Source: Hyphobacterium sp. CCMP332 (GTDB lineage Bacteria > Pseudomonadota > Alphaproteobacteria > Caulobacterales > Maricaulaceae). Taken from it: a DNA stretch of 64,000 nt. The DNA lies in assembly GCF_014323565.1 (NCBI RefSeq), contig NZ_CP058669.1:2507501-2571500 (forward strand). Direction: 5' to 3'. The notes beneath the pieces were generated by a model. That model worked only from the letters and a program-made list of their open reading frames with translations, did not search any database and was not told where the DNA came from. A program made the translations under genes and the position numbers. Numbering within the stretch: position 1 is the stretch's first letter; each line of letters starts with the position of its first letter. Positions 15,396 to 24,421 of this stretch are shown here, piece by piece.

Positions 15396-17291
15396 ATGTC
15401 TGATACCCAATCCCAAATCCCGTCCCGCGATGATTTCGCGAGCATGCTTGAAGCAAGCTTTGCGGGTCAGGACCTTGCTGAAGGTTCTGTGATCACTGGC
15501 CGCGTCACCGCGGTCGAAAACGATTTCGTCACCGTCGATATCGGTCTCAAGACCGAAGGCCGCATCCCGGTCCGTGAATTCACCGGCCCGGGCTCCAAGG
15601 CGCCTGTCGTCGGCGATGACGTTGAAGTCTATCTCGAGCGCATCGAAAACGCGCTGGGTGATGCCGTTATCTCGCGCGACAAGGCCCGCCGCGAAGAAAG
15701 CTGGGATCGCCTCGAGAAAGCCTTCGACAAGAAAGAGCCGACCAATGGCGCGATTGTTGGCCGCGTGAAAGGTGGTTTCACCGTCGATCTCGGCGGCGCC
15801 TCGGCCTTCCTGCCAGGCTCGCAAGTCGATATCCGCCCGGTCCGCGATGTCGGCCCGCTGATGAATATCGAGCAGCCTTTCGCCATCCTCAAAATGGACC
15901 GTCCGCGCGGCAACATTGTTGTTTCGCGCCGGGCCGTTCTGGAAGAATCCCGTGCCGAGCAGCGCGCCGAACTCGTGGGCCAGCTGGCCGAGGGTGAAGC
16001 CCGCGAAGGTATCGTCAAGAACATCACCGACTACGGCGCATTCGTCGATCTCGGCGGTATTGACGGCCTCTTGCACGTCACCGACATGTCCTGGAGCCGC
16101 GTCGGTCACCCGTCCGAAGTGGTCGAGGTGGGCCAGACGGTCAACGTCCAGATCATCCGCATCAACCCGGAAACCCAGCGTATCTCGCTTGGCATGAAGC
16201 AGCTGATGTCCGATCCGTGGGAAGGCATTGCCGCGAAATATCCGGTGAATGCGACCTTCAAGGGCCGCGTCACGAATATCGCCGAATACGGTGCCTTCGT
16301 GGAACTGGAAGCCGGCGTCGAAGGTCTGGTGCACGTCTCCGAAATGTCCTGGACGAAAAAGAATGTTCATCCGGGCAAGATCGTCTCCACCTCCGAAGAA
16401 GTGGACGTCATGGTTCTGGATGTGGATTCGGACAAGCGCCGCATCTCGCTCGGCATCAAGCAAACCCAGCGTAACCCCTGGGATATGCTGGCCGAGAAGC
16501 ACCCGATCGGTTCGACCGTGGAAGGTGAAGTCAAGAACATCACCGAATTCGGCCTCTTTGTCGGCATCGACGACGAGATCGACGGCATGGTTCACCTCTC
16601 CGACATCGACTGGAACAAGTCCGGTGACGAAGCGGTCAAGGACTACAACAAGGGTGACACGGTTCACGCCAAGGTGCTGGACATCGATATCGAGAAAGAG
16701 CGCGTCTCCCTCGGCATCAAGCAACTGGCCAGCGACCCGATGGACGAAGGTGGCTATCGCCGCAACGAGACCATCACCGTGACGGTCAGCGAAATCACCT
16801 CCGGTGGCATCGAGGTGACCTTCGGTGATGACAACAATCTGAAGTCCTTCATCCGCAAATCAGACCTGTCCCGTGATCGCGACGAGCAGCGCCCAGAGCG
16901 TTTTGCCGTTGGCGACAAGATCGATGCCCGCGTCATGAATATCGACAAGGGTTCGCGTCGTGTCTCTCTCTCCATCAAGGCGCTGCAAATCGCCGAGGAG
17001 AAAGAAGCGGTTCAGCAATACGGCTCTTCGGATTCCGGCGCTTCACTCGGGGATATCCTCGGTGCGGCCCTGAAAGACGCTGCACCTGCAGCTGAAGAGA
17101 AGAAGCCGGCGGCGAAGAAGGCCGCTGCGAAAGCAGATGGCAAGGCCGAAGCCGCGGATGCGGGCGAGGACTTTGACGCGATGACCAAGGCCCAGCTGGT
17201 GGATTATGCTGAAGCCAATGACATCGAGATCGTGAAATCAGCGAAAGTCGCTGAAGTTCGCGACGCTGTGAAAGCGGCAGCCGGGAAGTAA
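15396..17291 (+). CDS. rpsA: 30S ribosomal protein S1 with a C-terminal extension
   Basis: The 631-residue protein has six S1 (OB-fold) domains at about 28-95, 112-178, 199-267, 284-354, 371-441 and 456-525; those in the middle carry the standard GAFVDLGG/GLLHVTDMSW pattern. S1 unwinds and holds mRNA on the small subunit. The usual end (GASLGDILGAALKD) falls at about residue 561; here 70 further residues follow: an Ala/Lys/Glu-rich linker, then MTKAQLVDYAEANDIEI and VAEVRDAVKAA, resembling a SAP/Rho-N helical nucleic-acid-binding motif. The start is the ATG at 15396 (MSDTQSQIPSRDDF). It sits between cmk and ihfB, as usual. Confidence 0.95.
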   Translation: MSDTQSQIPSRDDFASMLEASFAGQDLAEGSVITGRVTAVENDFVTVDIGLKTEGRIPVREFTGPGSKAPVVGDDVEVYLERIENALGDAVISRDKARREESWDRLEKAFDKKEPTNGAIVGRVKGGFTVDLGGASAFLPGSQVDIRPVRDVGPLMNIEQPFAILKMDRPRGNIVVSRRAVLEESRAEQRAELVGQLAEGEAREGIVKNITDYGAFVDLGGIDGLLHVTDMSWSRVGHPSEVVEVGQTVNVQIIRINPETQRISLGMKQLMSDPWEGIAAKYPVNATFKGRVTNIAEYGAFVELEAGVEGLVHVSEMSWTKKNVHPGKIVSTSEEVDVMVLDVDSDKRRISLGIKQTQRNPWDMLAEKHPIGSTVEGEVKNITEFGLFVGIDDEIDGMVHLSDIDWNKSGDEAVKDYNKGDTVHAKVLDIDIEKERVSLGIKQLASDPMDEGGYRRNETITVTVSEITSGGIEVTFGDDNNLKSFIRKSDLSRDRDEQRPERFAVGDKIDARVMNIDKGSRRVSLSIKALQIAEEKEAVQQYGSSDSGASLGDILGAALKDAAPAAEEKKPAAKKAAAKADGKAEAADAGEDFDAMTKAQLVDYAEANDIEIVKSAKVAEVRDAVKAAAGK

Positions 17292-17317
17292 TCCGGCCCA
17301 CGATCACGGAAGATTCA

Positions 17318-17346
17318 GGCCGGACGCAACGCGTCCGGCCTTTTTC
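17318..17346 (+). terminator. Rho-independent terminator after rpsA
   Basis: A perfect 10-bp stem, GGCCGGACGC (17318-17327) with GCGTCCGGCC (17331-17340), closes a three-base loop and runs directly into TTTTTCTT. It lies 27 bases behind the rpsA stop and separates rpsA from ihfB. Confidence 0.92.
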
Positions 17347-17418
17347 TTGATATCTTTCATTGACTCATGGCCTTGGACTGGCGCAACTTAAGACCCTAGA
17401 CCACGCAGGGAGACACGC

Positions 17419-17706
17419 ATGATCAAGTCGGAACTCATTGCAAAGCTCGCGGAAGAGAATCCGAACTTGTTTCAACGCGATGTCGAGCGGGTCGTAAATG
17501 CCGTCTTTGACGAAATCGGTGACGCGCTGGCCCGGGGTGACCGGGTCGAGCTGCGCGGCTTCGGTGCCTTCTCGGTTCGCCACCGCAAGGCGCGTGAAGG
17601 CCGCAATCCGCGCACCGGCGCTTCGGTCTCGGTGAAGGACAAATACGTGCCCTTCTTCAAGACTGGCAAGGAATTGCGCGAGCGGGTCGACGCCTCCGCA
17701 AAATAG
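17419..17706 (+). CDS. ihfB: Integration host factor beta subunit
   Basis: This 95-residue DNA-bending protein is full length, opening [17 protein letters not shown], with the HU/IHF signature [21 protein letters not shown] containing the minor-groove-intercalating proline arm, and ending [14 protein letters not shown]-beta pairs with IHF-alpha (not in this window) to bend DNA at sigma-54 promoters and replication origins. It has its own upstream region after the rpsA terminator and a GGGAGA ribosome-binding site. trpF starts 15 bases after its stop, so the two may be read through together. Confidence 0.95.
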   Translation: MIKSELIAKLAEENPNLFQRDVERVVNAVFDEIGDALARGDRVELRGFGAFSVRHRKAREGRNPRTGASVSVKDKYVPFFKTGKELRERVDASAK

Positions 17707-17721
17707 GCTATCTGCCTTTTC

Positions 17722-18357
17722 ATGACCGACATCAAATTCTGCGGCCTGCGTACGCAAGGCGATGTGCTGGACGCTGTCCGGCTGGGCGCGCGCTGGGTGG
17801 GCTTTGTCCACTTCCCGCCTTCGCCGCGGCATATCGAGCCGGCGACCGCTGCGCGCTTGTGGGATGTTGGCCGGGAGAGGGTCGATATCGTCTCCGTCAC
17901 GGTCGATGCCGATATGGAGCAGCTGCAGGATATCCGCGCAACCCTCGCGCCCGACTGGATCCAGCTGCACGGCCGGGAAAGGCCCGAACAGGTCGCTGCG
18001 GCAAAACCCTTTGCCCGGAAAGGTGTGATCAAGGCTCTGCCGGTGGCCGATCTGGCCGATCTGGACGCCGCGTCCGCCTATGACGGCATCGCCGACATGA
18101 TCCTTTTTGATGCCAAACCACCCAAAGGCGCCACGCGGCCGGGTGGCTGGGGTTCGACCTATGATTATGCACTGCTGAAATCGCTGAACATCACCACGCC
18201 CTGGCTCTTGTCCGGCGGGCTGGATGCCGCCAATGTCCGCGCCGCTGTCGAGGCGTCCGGCGCAAGCGCGGTCGATGTCTCATCAGGGATCGAGGTCGGC
18301 CCCGGCAAGAAGTCGGCAGGGAAGATGGCGGATTTCGCCAGGGCACTGAACGGATAA
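17722..18357 (+). CDS. trpF: Phosphoribosylanthranilate isomerase
   Basis: The 211-residue TIM-barrel enzyme starts with the family hallmark [20 protein letters not shown] (catalytic Cys in KFCG) and holds the catalytic aspartate and phosphate-binding segments in [25 protein letters not shown] and the C-terminal [10 protein letters not shown] and GIEVGPGKK. It performs the Amadori rearrangement in tryptophan synthesis. It lies four bases upstream of trpB in the normal alphaproteobacterial trpF-trpB-trpA order, with trpCDE elsewhere. Confidence 0.95.
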   Translation: MTDIKFCGLRTQGDVLDAVRLGARWVGFVHFPPSPRHIEPATAARLWDVGRERVDIVSVTVDADMEQLQDIRATLAPDWIQLHGRERPEQVAAAKPFARKGVIKALPVADLADLDAASAYDGIADMILFDAKPPKGATRPGGWGSTYDYALLKSLNITTPWLLSGGLDAANVRAAVEASGASAVDVSSGIEVGPGKKSAGKMADFARALNG

Positions 18358-18361
18358 TGGC

Positions 18362-19573
18362 ATGACCAAACCCAACGCTTTTTCGCAATATCCGGATGCG
18401 CAGGGCCGCTTTGGCGAGTTCGGCGGCCGCTATGTCGCCGAAACCCTGATGCCCAACATTCTGGCGCTCGAAAAAGCCTATGAGGCCGCCAAGGCCGATC
18501 CCGCCTTCACCGCCGAATTCGAGGACTTCCTCAAACACTATGTCGGCCGGCCCAGCCCCTTGTATTTCGCCGAGCGTCTGACCGAACATTTCGGTGGGGC
18601 GCAGATCTGGCTCAAGCGCGACGAGCTGAACCATACCGGCGCGCACAAGATCAATAATTGTCTGGGGCAGGTCCTGCTCGCCAAACGCATGGGCAAGACC
18701 CGCATCATCGCCGAGACCGGCGCGGGTCAGCACGGCGTCGCCACCGCCACGGTCGCGGCCCGCTTTGGCCTGCCGTGTGAGGTCTTCATGGGTGCGACCG
18801 ACGTGGAACGACAGGCCCCCAATGTCTTCCGCATGAAATTGCTGGGCGCGAAGGTGCATGCGGTCAAATCGGGGCGCGGCACGTTGAAGGATGCGATGAA
18901 CGAGGCGCTGCGTGACTGGGTGACCTATCCGGACGAGACCTTCTACGTCATCGGCACGGTGGCCGGCCCGCACCCTTATCCCATGATGGTCCGCGATTTC
19001 CAGTCCGTGATCGGCCGCGAGGCCCGCGAACAGATGCTGGAACGCATTGGCAAGCTTCCCGACGCTGCAGTGGCTTGCATTGGGGGCGGGTCCAACGCGA
19101 TGGGTCTCTTCTACCCCTTCCTGGAGGATGAGAGCGTGCGCCTGATCGGTGTGGAAGCCGCCGGCAAGGGTCTGGACACGCCCGACCATGCCGCCAGCCT
19201 CAATGGCGGCGAGCCGGGCATTCTCCACGGCAACCGCACCTATCTTCTGCAGGATGCAGATGGCCAGATCGTAGAGGGACATTCCATATCGGCGGGGCTG
19301 GATTATCCCGGCATCGGCCCGGAACACGCCTTCCTGCACGATGTGAAGCGCGCCGAATATGTCTCGGCCACCGATGACGAGGCGCTGGAAATGTTCCAGC
19401 TCTGCTCGAAGCTGGAAGGCATCATCCCGGCGCTCGAACCGGCCCATGCGCTCGCTCGGGTTCGCGATCTGGCCACGGAGCTCGGGCCGGACGGCATTAT
19501 CCTGATGAATATGTGTGGCCGCGGCGACAAGGATGTGCCCCAGGTCGCGAGGATGTTGGGAGTGGAGGTATGA
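18362..19573 (+). CDS. trpB: Tryptophan synthase beta subunit
   Basis: A 403-residue PLP enzyme of the TrpB1 type. Landmarks: [16 protein letters not shown], the PLP-binding lysine in [10 protein letters not shown] (Lys96), the catalytic-glutamate region [16 protein letters not shown], the phosphate-binding [10 protein letters not shown] and the C-terminal NMCGRGDKD. It condenses indole with serine. It follows trpF by four bases. A 145-base gap with a palindromic repeat separates it from trpA, where many relatives have overlapping genes. Confidence 0.96.
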   Translation: MTKPNAFSQYPDAQGRFGEFGGRYVAETLMPNILALEKAYEAAKADPAFTAEFEDFLKHYVGRPSPLYFAERLTEHFGGAQIWLKRDELNHTGAHKINNCLGQVLLAKRMGKTRIIAETGAGQHGVATATVAARFGLPCEVFMGATDVERQAPNVFRMKLLGAKVHAVKSGRGTLKDAMNEALRDWVTYPDETFYVIGTVAGPHPYPMMVRDFQSVIGREAREQMLERIGKLPDAAVACIGGGSNAMGLFYPFLEDESVRLIGVEAAGKGLDTPDHAASLNGGEPGILHGNRTYLLQDADGQIVEGHSISAGLDYPGIGPEHAFLHDVKRAEYVSATDDEALEMFQLCSKLEGIIPALEPAHALARVRDLATELGPDGIILMNMCGRGDKDVPQVARMLGVEV

Positions 19574-19576
19574 TGT

Positions 19577-19692
19577 CCCCCCTCACCCTCGAATACTCAC
19601 CCTTGCAGGGCTCGCATTCTCTCCCTCTCCCTCGAGGGAGAGGGAAGAGCGTCCGGCTTCCGGTAGGAAGGCGGATGCGAGGGGTGAGGGGT
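19577..19692. repeat. Palindromic repeat between trpB and trpA
   Basis: The element is bounded by CCCTCACCCTCG on the left and GCGAGGGGTGAGGGG on the right and centred on CTCTCCCTCGAGGGAGAGGG (a near-perfect palindrome around 19617-19644). This CCTCACCC...GGGTGAGGG design is a repeat type seen in many alphaproteobacterial intergenic regions. It splits the trpBA pair and would form a strong RNA hairpin in the operon message. Confidence 0.75.
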
Positions 19693-19718
19693 CTTTTGTG
19701 CATTCAGAGAGCAAACCA

Positions 19719-20504
19719 ATGAACCGCCTCACCACCAAATTCGCGGCGCTGAAAGCCGGGAACCGGGCCGGTTTTGTCACCTACATCATGGCCGGGGATG
19801 GCGAGACGGCTGACTTGCTCGATGCACTCCCCGCTGCCGGGGCCGACGTGATCGAGCTCGGCATGCCGTTTACCGACCCCATGGCCGACGGCCCGTCCAT
19901 CCAGGGCGCCGCCCTGCGCGCGCTCGACAATGGCATGACGCTGAAAGGCACGCTGGCCCTCGCCAAGACCTTCCGCGCGAACCATCCCGACACGCCGCTG
20001 GTTCTGATGGGCTATGCCAATCCGGTCCATCATATGGGCTATGCCGCTTTCGCAAAGGCGGCGGCTGACGCTGGTGTCGATGGACTCATCTGCGTGGACC
20101 TGCCGCCGGAAGAAGACACAGAGCTGCGCGAAGCGCTGGCGGCGGAAAACATCTCCATCATCCGGCTGGCCACACCCACCTCGAATGACGACCGGTTGAA
20201 GGCCGTGGCCGAGGGCTCGTCCGGCTTTGTCTATTATGTCTCCACCACCGGCGTCACCGGCATGGGCAAGGGCGCGGCCACCGATGTCGCCGATGCGGTG
20301 AAGCGCGTTCAGACCGCCACCGGCCTGCCCGTGGCGGTCGGATTTGGCGTCAGAACGCCGGAAGAGGCGGCTGAAATTGCCTCTGGCGGAGCCGATGCCG
20401 TTGTGGTGGGTAGCGCCATTGTGAGCGCAAACCATGACGGCGGCACGAAAACTGCGTTAGAACTTGTCCGGAATATATCGGCAGCCGTACGCGCTGCGCC
20501 CTAG
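19719..20504 (+). CDS. trpA: Tryptophan synthase alpha subunit
   Basis: The 261-residue TIM barrel converts indole-3-glycerol phosphate to indole and channels it to TrpB. Catalytic glutamate lies in VIELGMPFTDPMADGPSIQ and aspartate in GLICVDLPPEED; phosphate-binding stretches are YYVSTTGVTGMGKGAA and GFGVRTPEEAAEIASGGADAVVVGSAIV. The ATG at 19719 matches the conserved N-terminus MNRLTTKFAALKAGNRAGFV; an open frame upstream is only the intergenic repeat. accD begins 12 bases after the stop. Confidence 0.95.
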   Translation: MNRLTTKFAALKAGNRAGFVTYIMAGDGETADLLDALPAAGADVIELGMPFTDPMADGPSIQGAALRALDNGMTLKGTLALAKTFRANHPDTPLVLMGYANPVHHMGYAAFAKAAADAGVDGLICVDLPPEEDTELREALAAENISIIRLATPTSNDDRLKAVAEGSSGFVYYVSTTGVTGMGKGAATDVADAVKRVQTATGLPVAVGFGVRTPEEAAEIASGGADAVVVGSAIVSANHDGGTKTALELVRNISAAVRAAP

Positions 20505-20516
20505 AACAGGATTGTC

Positions 20517-21419
20517 ATGAGCTGGCTGGAACGACTGACCCCTCCGGGTGTCTCGAAAATCTTCTCCAAGCGCGACACGCCGGAACATCTCTGGGTGAAG
20601 TGCCCGGTCTCGGGAGACATGGTCTTCCACAAGGACCTGGAAGCGGGAATGTTTGTCACGCCCGCGGGTCATCACATGCGGATCGGGCCGGACTACCGGT
20701 TCAAATTCACCTTTGACGGGGACTGGACCACGCTGGCCATGCCGGAGGTTCCAAAGGACCCGTTGAAATTCAGGGATGACAAGCCCTACACCTCGCGCCT
20801 CTCTGCCGCCCGCAAGAAAACCGGCCGCGATGATGTCATGTCCATCGGCCAGGGCTCGATTGGCGGTGTGCCATCCACCGTACTCGTTCAGGACTTCGCC
20901 TTCATGGGCGGATCGCTGGGCATGGCAGCGGGCGAAGCCTTCATTACGGCCGCCAATGCCGCCGTCAAGGACCGCACACCCCTGATCGCCTTCACCGCCG
21001 CCGGCGGGGCGCGCATGCAGGAGGGCTGTCTCTCCCTGATGCAGATGCCGCGCACGACGCTGGCCGTGCAGGATCTCAAAGAGGCGGGCCTGCCCTATAT
21101 CGTCGTCCTCACTGACCCGACCACGGGCGGAGTCACGGCCTCCTATGCCATGCTGGGCGATATCCACATCTCCGAACCCGGCGCGATGATCGGCTTTGCT
21201 GGTCGCCGCGTGATCGAGCAGACCATTCGCGAAAAACTGCCGGAACGCTTCCAGACGTCCGAATACGTGCTGGAAAAGGGCATGATTGACCGCGTCATCC
21301 ACCGCCATGAAATGCGCGAGACTCTGGGCCGCATGTTGCGCACGCTGATGAAGCGCGGCGGCTCGAACGTCCCGGCGCTCAAACGCCCCGCGCAGCCTGC
21401 CGATCATGCCGGCGGCTGA
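20517..21419 (+). CDS. accD: Acetyl-CoA carboxylase carboxyltransferase beta subunit
   Basis: The 300-residue crotonase-fold subunit carries the beta-chain landmarks DFAFMGGSLGMAAGEAF, FTAAGGARMQEGCLSLMQM and TTGGVTASYAMLGDIHISEPGA with GFAGRRVIEQTI. With AccA it transfers CO2 from biotin to acetyl-CoA, the first step of fatty-acid synthesis. The N-terminal zinc ribbon has decayed: the usual CxxC pairs read CPVSG and TPAGHH here, leaving one of four cysteines. It overlaps folC by 14 bases, the standard accD-folC arrangement. Confidence 0.95.
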   Translation: MSWLERLTPPGVSKIFSKRDTPEHLWVKCPVSGDMVFHKDLEAGMFVTPAGHHMRIGPDYRFKFTFDGDWTTLAMPEVPKDPLKFRDDKPYTSRLSAARKKTGRDDVMSIGQGSIGGVPSTVLVQDFAFMGGSLGMAAGEAFITAANAAVKDRTPLIAFTAAGGARMQEGCLSLMQMPRTTLAVQDLKEAGLPYIVVLTDPTTGGVTASYAMLGDIHISEPGAMIGFAGRRVIEQTIREKLPERFQTSEYVLEKGMIDRVIHRHEMRETLGRMLRTLMKRGGSNVPALKRPAQPADHAGG

Positions 21420-22722
21420 CGCGCTTCAGCCGGTGCTGGACCGGCTGGCTTCCCTTCACCCGAAGAAGATCGACCTGTCGCTGGACCGGCTCGAATCCTT
21501 GCTGGAAAAGCTCGGCCAACCGCATCTGCGCCTGCCACCGGTCATCCATGTCGCGGGCACCAACGGCAAGGGCTCGGTATGCGCCTATCTGACGGCGATT
21601 GCCGAAGCGGCGGGCGAGCGCGTCCATGTCTATACCTCGCCACACCTGGTCCGCTTCAATGAGCGCATCGTACTGGCCGGAAAACCGGTCGACGACGCCC
21701 GGCTGATCGACGCCTTTGCGCGCTGTGAAGCGGCCAATGACGGCGCACCGATTACTTTCTTTGAAATCACCACGGCCGCCGCTTTTCTGCTTTTTTCCGA
21801 AACGCCGGCAGATCGCCTCATCCTTGAAGTTGGGCTCGGCGGCCGCTTTGATGCCACCAATGTCATTGGCAAGCCGCAAGTCAGCGTCATCACCCCGGTC
21901 AGTCTTGATCATGCCGAATTTCTGGGCAGCGAGATTGCCGGGATTGCCGGCGAGAAGGCGGGTATCCTGAAGCGGGGTGTTCCTGCCATCATCGGCCCTC
22001 AACGCGATGAAGCCGAAGACCGTATCGGCGCCATCGGGAATGCCATCGGCGCACCCTTGCGCCTCTGGGGCCGCGACTATCGCGCCTGGTCGGAACATGA
22101 CCGCCTCGTTTACGAGGAGGAAAACCTGCTCTGGGATTTGCCGCGTCCGGCCCTTCCGGGCGAACACCAGATCATCAACGCCGGGATCGCCGTCGCTGCT
22201 GCCCGGGCGGCCGGATATGACGAACCGGCCGTTCGCAGCGGGCTGGAAAACGCTGTCTGGCCTGCCCGCCTGCAACGCCTCACATCCGGCCCGGTCCTGG
22301 CTGCCGCAGGGGAGGCCGAAGTCTGGCTTGATGGCGGGCACAATGAAGCCGCCGGTCAGGCGCTGGCGCGCGCCCTGGCCGATCTGGAAGCACGGTCTCC
22401 GCGGCCCCTGATGCTGATTTGTGCCTTTTCGCCCAACAAGGATGCGGCCGGCTATCTCCGGCATTTTTCCGGGCTCGCCCGGCGCGTGCAGGCAATCGGC
22501 TTTTCCGGTGGACGGGGCGGCTCTCAAAGCCCGGCAGACATCGTGACCGCCGCCCGCAGCGCGGGTCTGATGGCCGAGGCCAATACCGATCTCTTCTCCG
22601 CCATTGCCGATGCCATCCGCGACGATCCCGCCCCGCGCATCCTCATCTGCGGCTCGCTTTATCTGGCGGGCGAAGTGCTGGGCCTCAATTCCGGCGTGAC
22701 ACCGCACACAACCTCAGGCTAG
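21406..22722 (+). CDS. folC: Folylpolyglutamate / dihydrofolate synthase
   Basis: The 438-residue Mur-ligase-fold enzyme has the ATP loop VAGTNGKGSVCAYL, the following HVYTSPHLVRFNERIVL, the metal and omega-loop region TFFEITTAAAFLLF, LEVGLGGRFDATNV and the C-terminal VWLDGGHNEAAG. It adds glutamate to dihydropteroate and folates. Its ATG lies inside the end of accD (14-base overlap), so translation is probably coupled. Length is typical for bifunctional FolC. It is the last gene of the trpF-to-folC run; the AlkB-like gene begins 11 bases later. Confidence 0.94.
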   Translation: MPAADALQPVLDRLASLHPKKIDLSLDRLESLLEKLGQPHLRLPPVIHVAGTNGKGSVCAYLTAIAEAAGERVHVYTSPHLVRFNERIVLAGKPVDDARLIDAFARCEAANDGAPITFFEITTAAAFLLFSETPADRLILEVGLGGRFDATNVIGKPQVSVITPVSLDHAEFLGSEIAGIAGEKAGILKRGVPAIIGPQRDEAEDRIGAIGNAIGAPLRLWGRDYRAWSEHDRLVYEEENLLWDLPRPALPGEHQIINAGIAVAAARAAGYDEPAVRSGLENAVWPARLQRLTSGPVLAAAGEAEVWLDGGHNEAAGQALARALADLEARSPRPLMLICAFSPNKDAAGYLRHFSGLARRVQAIGFSGGRGGSQSPADIVTAARSAGLMAEANTDLFSAIADAIRDDPAPRILICGSLYLAGEVLGLNSGVTPHTTSG

Positions 22723-22733
22723 CATGACGCCAG

Positions 22734-23312
22734 ATGGCGCATTCCGGTCAACTCCCGCCAAACGCAAATTGCATCCCGAATGCCCTGCCGTCCGAGGCGG
22801 AACAGCAATTGATCCGCTGGATTGATACCCAGCCATGGCGCACGGACCTCAAGCGCCGGGTCCAGCATTATGGCTGGCGCTATGATTACCGCGCGCGGCA
22901 TGTCGATCCGGCGGATGACCTTGGTCCGATACCCGATGCCTTGCAGCCAATATTGCAACTACCGGCGATCATGCAGGTTTTTGATCGTTCACCCGACCAG
23001 GTCATCATCAACGAATATCTGCCGGGGCAGGGCATATCCGCCCAAATCGATTGCGCGCCCTGTTTCGGCCCGGTGATCGCCTCGCTCAGTCTTGGCAGTG
23101 CCACCGACATGCTATTTCGCCGCCGCGTGAGTGGTGAGAGACGAGCCATCAGACTCGAGCCGCGCAGCCTGATCCTGCTATCGGGGCCGGCCCGCTATGA
23201 CTGGACCCATGAAATCCCGGCCCGGAAGAACGATGTTGTTGACGGAATACGTATGCTGCGCGAGCGCCGTCTCTCGCTGACATTCCGGACCATTAGGGCC
23301 CCGTTTTCATGA
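22734..23312 (+). CDS. AlkB-like 2OG/Fe(II) oxygenase with a missing iron ligand
   Basis: The 192-residue protein follows the AlkB fold: a nucleotide-lid region (HYGWRYDYRARHVDPADDLG), INEYLPGQGIS before the HxD site, LSLGSATDMLF, and a C-terminal DWTHEIPARKND...RRLSLTFR with the distal histidine (His159) and 2-oxoglutarate-binding arginine. Where relatives have HxD, this protein reads Gln104-Ile-Asp106, so the first iron-binding histidine is replaced. If the sequence is right, catalysis would be lost or altered. The family repairs alkylated DNA/RNA or modifies tRNA or protein; this subgroup's substrate is unknown. Confidence 0.8.
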   Translation: MAHSGQLPPNANCIPNALPSEAEQQLIRWIDTQPWRTDLKRRVQHYGWRYDYRARHVDPADDLGPIPDALQPILQLPAIMQVFDRSPDQVIINEYLPGQGISAQIDCAPCFGPVIASLSLGSATDMLFRRRVSGERRAIRLEPRSLILLSGPARYDWTHEIPARKNDVVDGIRMLRERRLSLTFRTIRAPFS

Positions 23313-23382
23313 GGCCGCATCCAATGCGGCACGAGGGCGCATCCAAGTGGTATACCCACTCCAGATAGCGACGGATTAACTC

Positions 23383-24402
23383 ATGAACCGATATTTAGCT
23401 GCGACAGCTGCCGCAATGGCGCTGGCCCTATCCTCACAGGGCGTTGCCCAGACCGAGCCCTCGCCCACGGACTTCATAGCGCTCGCAAATGAAATCAATG
23501 CGGCCATGCACGCATACCACTATAATCCGAGCGAACTCGACAATGCCGTCTATGCCGCCGTCGAACAGGCGACGCTCGAACTGGCGCAAACCGCCACCAC
23601 TGAGGAGGAATTCAGGGCTGGCTTTGAGGCAATCTGGGACTCCGGTCCGTTTTCCCATGTCGACCTGCGCCGGGAGAATCGTGACGCAGAGGCCGTAACG
23701 GAATGGGTCGACCAGTTGCGGATTGGCGGCAATGGTGCGGCGCTGACCTGGGATGGCGATATTGCCGTCCTTACCGTCAATACAATGATGGGGAATGATA
23801 CCTTCGAACAAGTTGATGCCGCCTATGATGACATCGCGGAACAGGGCGCATCAGCGTTGATTATCGACCTGCGCGCCAATCGGGGCGGCATGTTTGCGTT
23901 CAAACCATTGGTCGAACACGTGCTCACTGCCCCGTTGGATATCGGCGTGTTTGTGTCTCAGGGCTGGAATGCCCGTATGGACCGCGCACCCGGACCGCAA
24001 GATGTCGAGGGTGTCGAACCCTGGACCGGTTGGTCCATTCGTGATTTCTGGGATTCGGTTCAGGCGAACGACCTGACTTTGGCACGCCTCAGCCCGGACG
24101 GGCCCCATTTTGCAGGGCCGGTTTATGTCCTTATCAGTGAGGACACGGCCAGCGCCGCCGAAATTGCTGCGGACGCCTTGCAGGCATCTACGCGCGCGAT
24201 TTTGATTGGCCAACCATCCGCCGGACAGATGTTGTCACAACGGGTTTATGACATGCCGGGCGGGTTCCAGCTCTATCTGCCCATTGCGGATTATTACTCC
24301 CTGACCAATGGCCGGATCGAGGGCGTCGGCGTTGAGCCTGATATTCTGGTTCCGGCGGACGCGGCTATGGAGACCGCGCTGTCACAAGTGCGTAGCGAAT
24401 AG
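23383..24402 (+). CDS. Exported S41-family peptidase-like protein
   Basis: A 339-residue protein with a signal peptide (cleavage near GVA-QTE, residue 22/23) and an S41 (C-terminal-processing / IRBP-like) peptidase core: VLTVNTMM, ALIIDLRANRGG, and the nucleophile region VLISEDTASAAEIAADALQ with Ser257 in the expected place. The lysine of bacterial tail-specific proteases is not present; the corresponding segment reads GQPSAGQMLS. No PDZ domain is seen. It is periplasmic or exported; the substrate is unknown. It is a single gene ended by a bidirectional terminator shared with trxA. Confidence 0.75.
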   Translation: MNRYLAATAAAMALALSSQGVAQTEPSPTDFIALANEINAAMHAYHYNPSELDNAVYAAVEQATLELAQTATTEEEFRAGFEAIWDSGPFSHVDLRRENRDAEAVTEWVDQLRIGGNGAALTWDGDIAVLTVNTMMGNDTFEQVDAAYDDIAEQGASALIIDLRANRGGMFAFKPLVEHVLTAPLDIGVFVSQGWNARMDRAPGPQDVEGVEPWTGWSIRDFWDSVQANDLTLARLSPDGPHFAGPVYVLISEDTASAAEIAADALQASTRAILIGQPSAGQMLSQRVYDMPGGFQLYLPIADYYSLTNGRIEGVGVEPDILVPADAAMETALSQVRSE

Positions 24403-24421
24403 CCTTTGTGTTATTTCCAAC

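Noticed and set aside
15384-16724. Minus-strand open frame of about 446 codons opposite rpsA
   Set aside because: A mirror of the S1 repeats; its Asp/His/Val periodicity follows the six S1 domains on the other strand.
19497-19703. Short frames on both strands between trpB and trpA
   Set aside because: They lie inside the palindromic repeat and the end of trpB; composition is that of the repeat.
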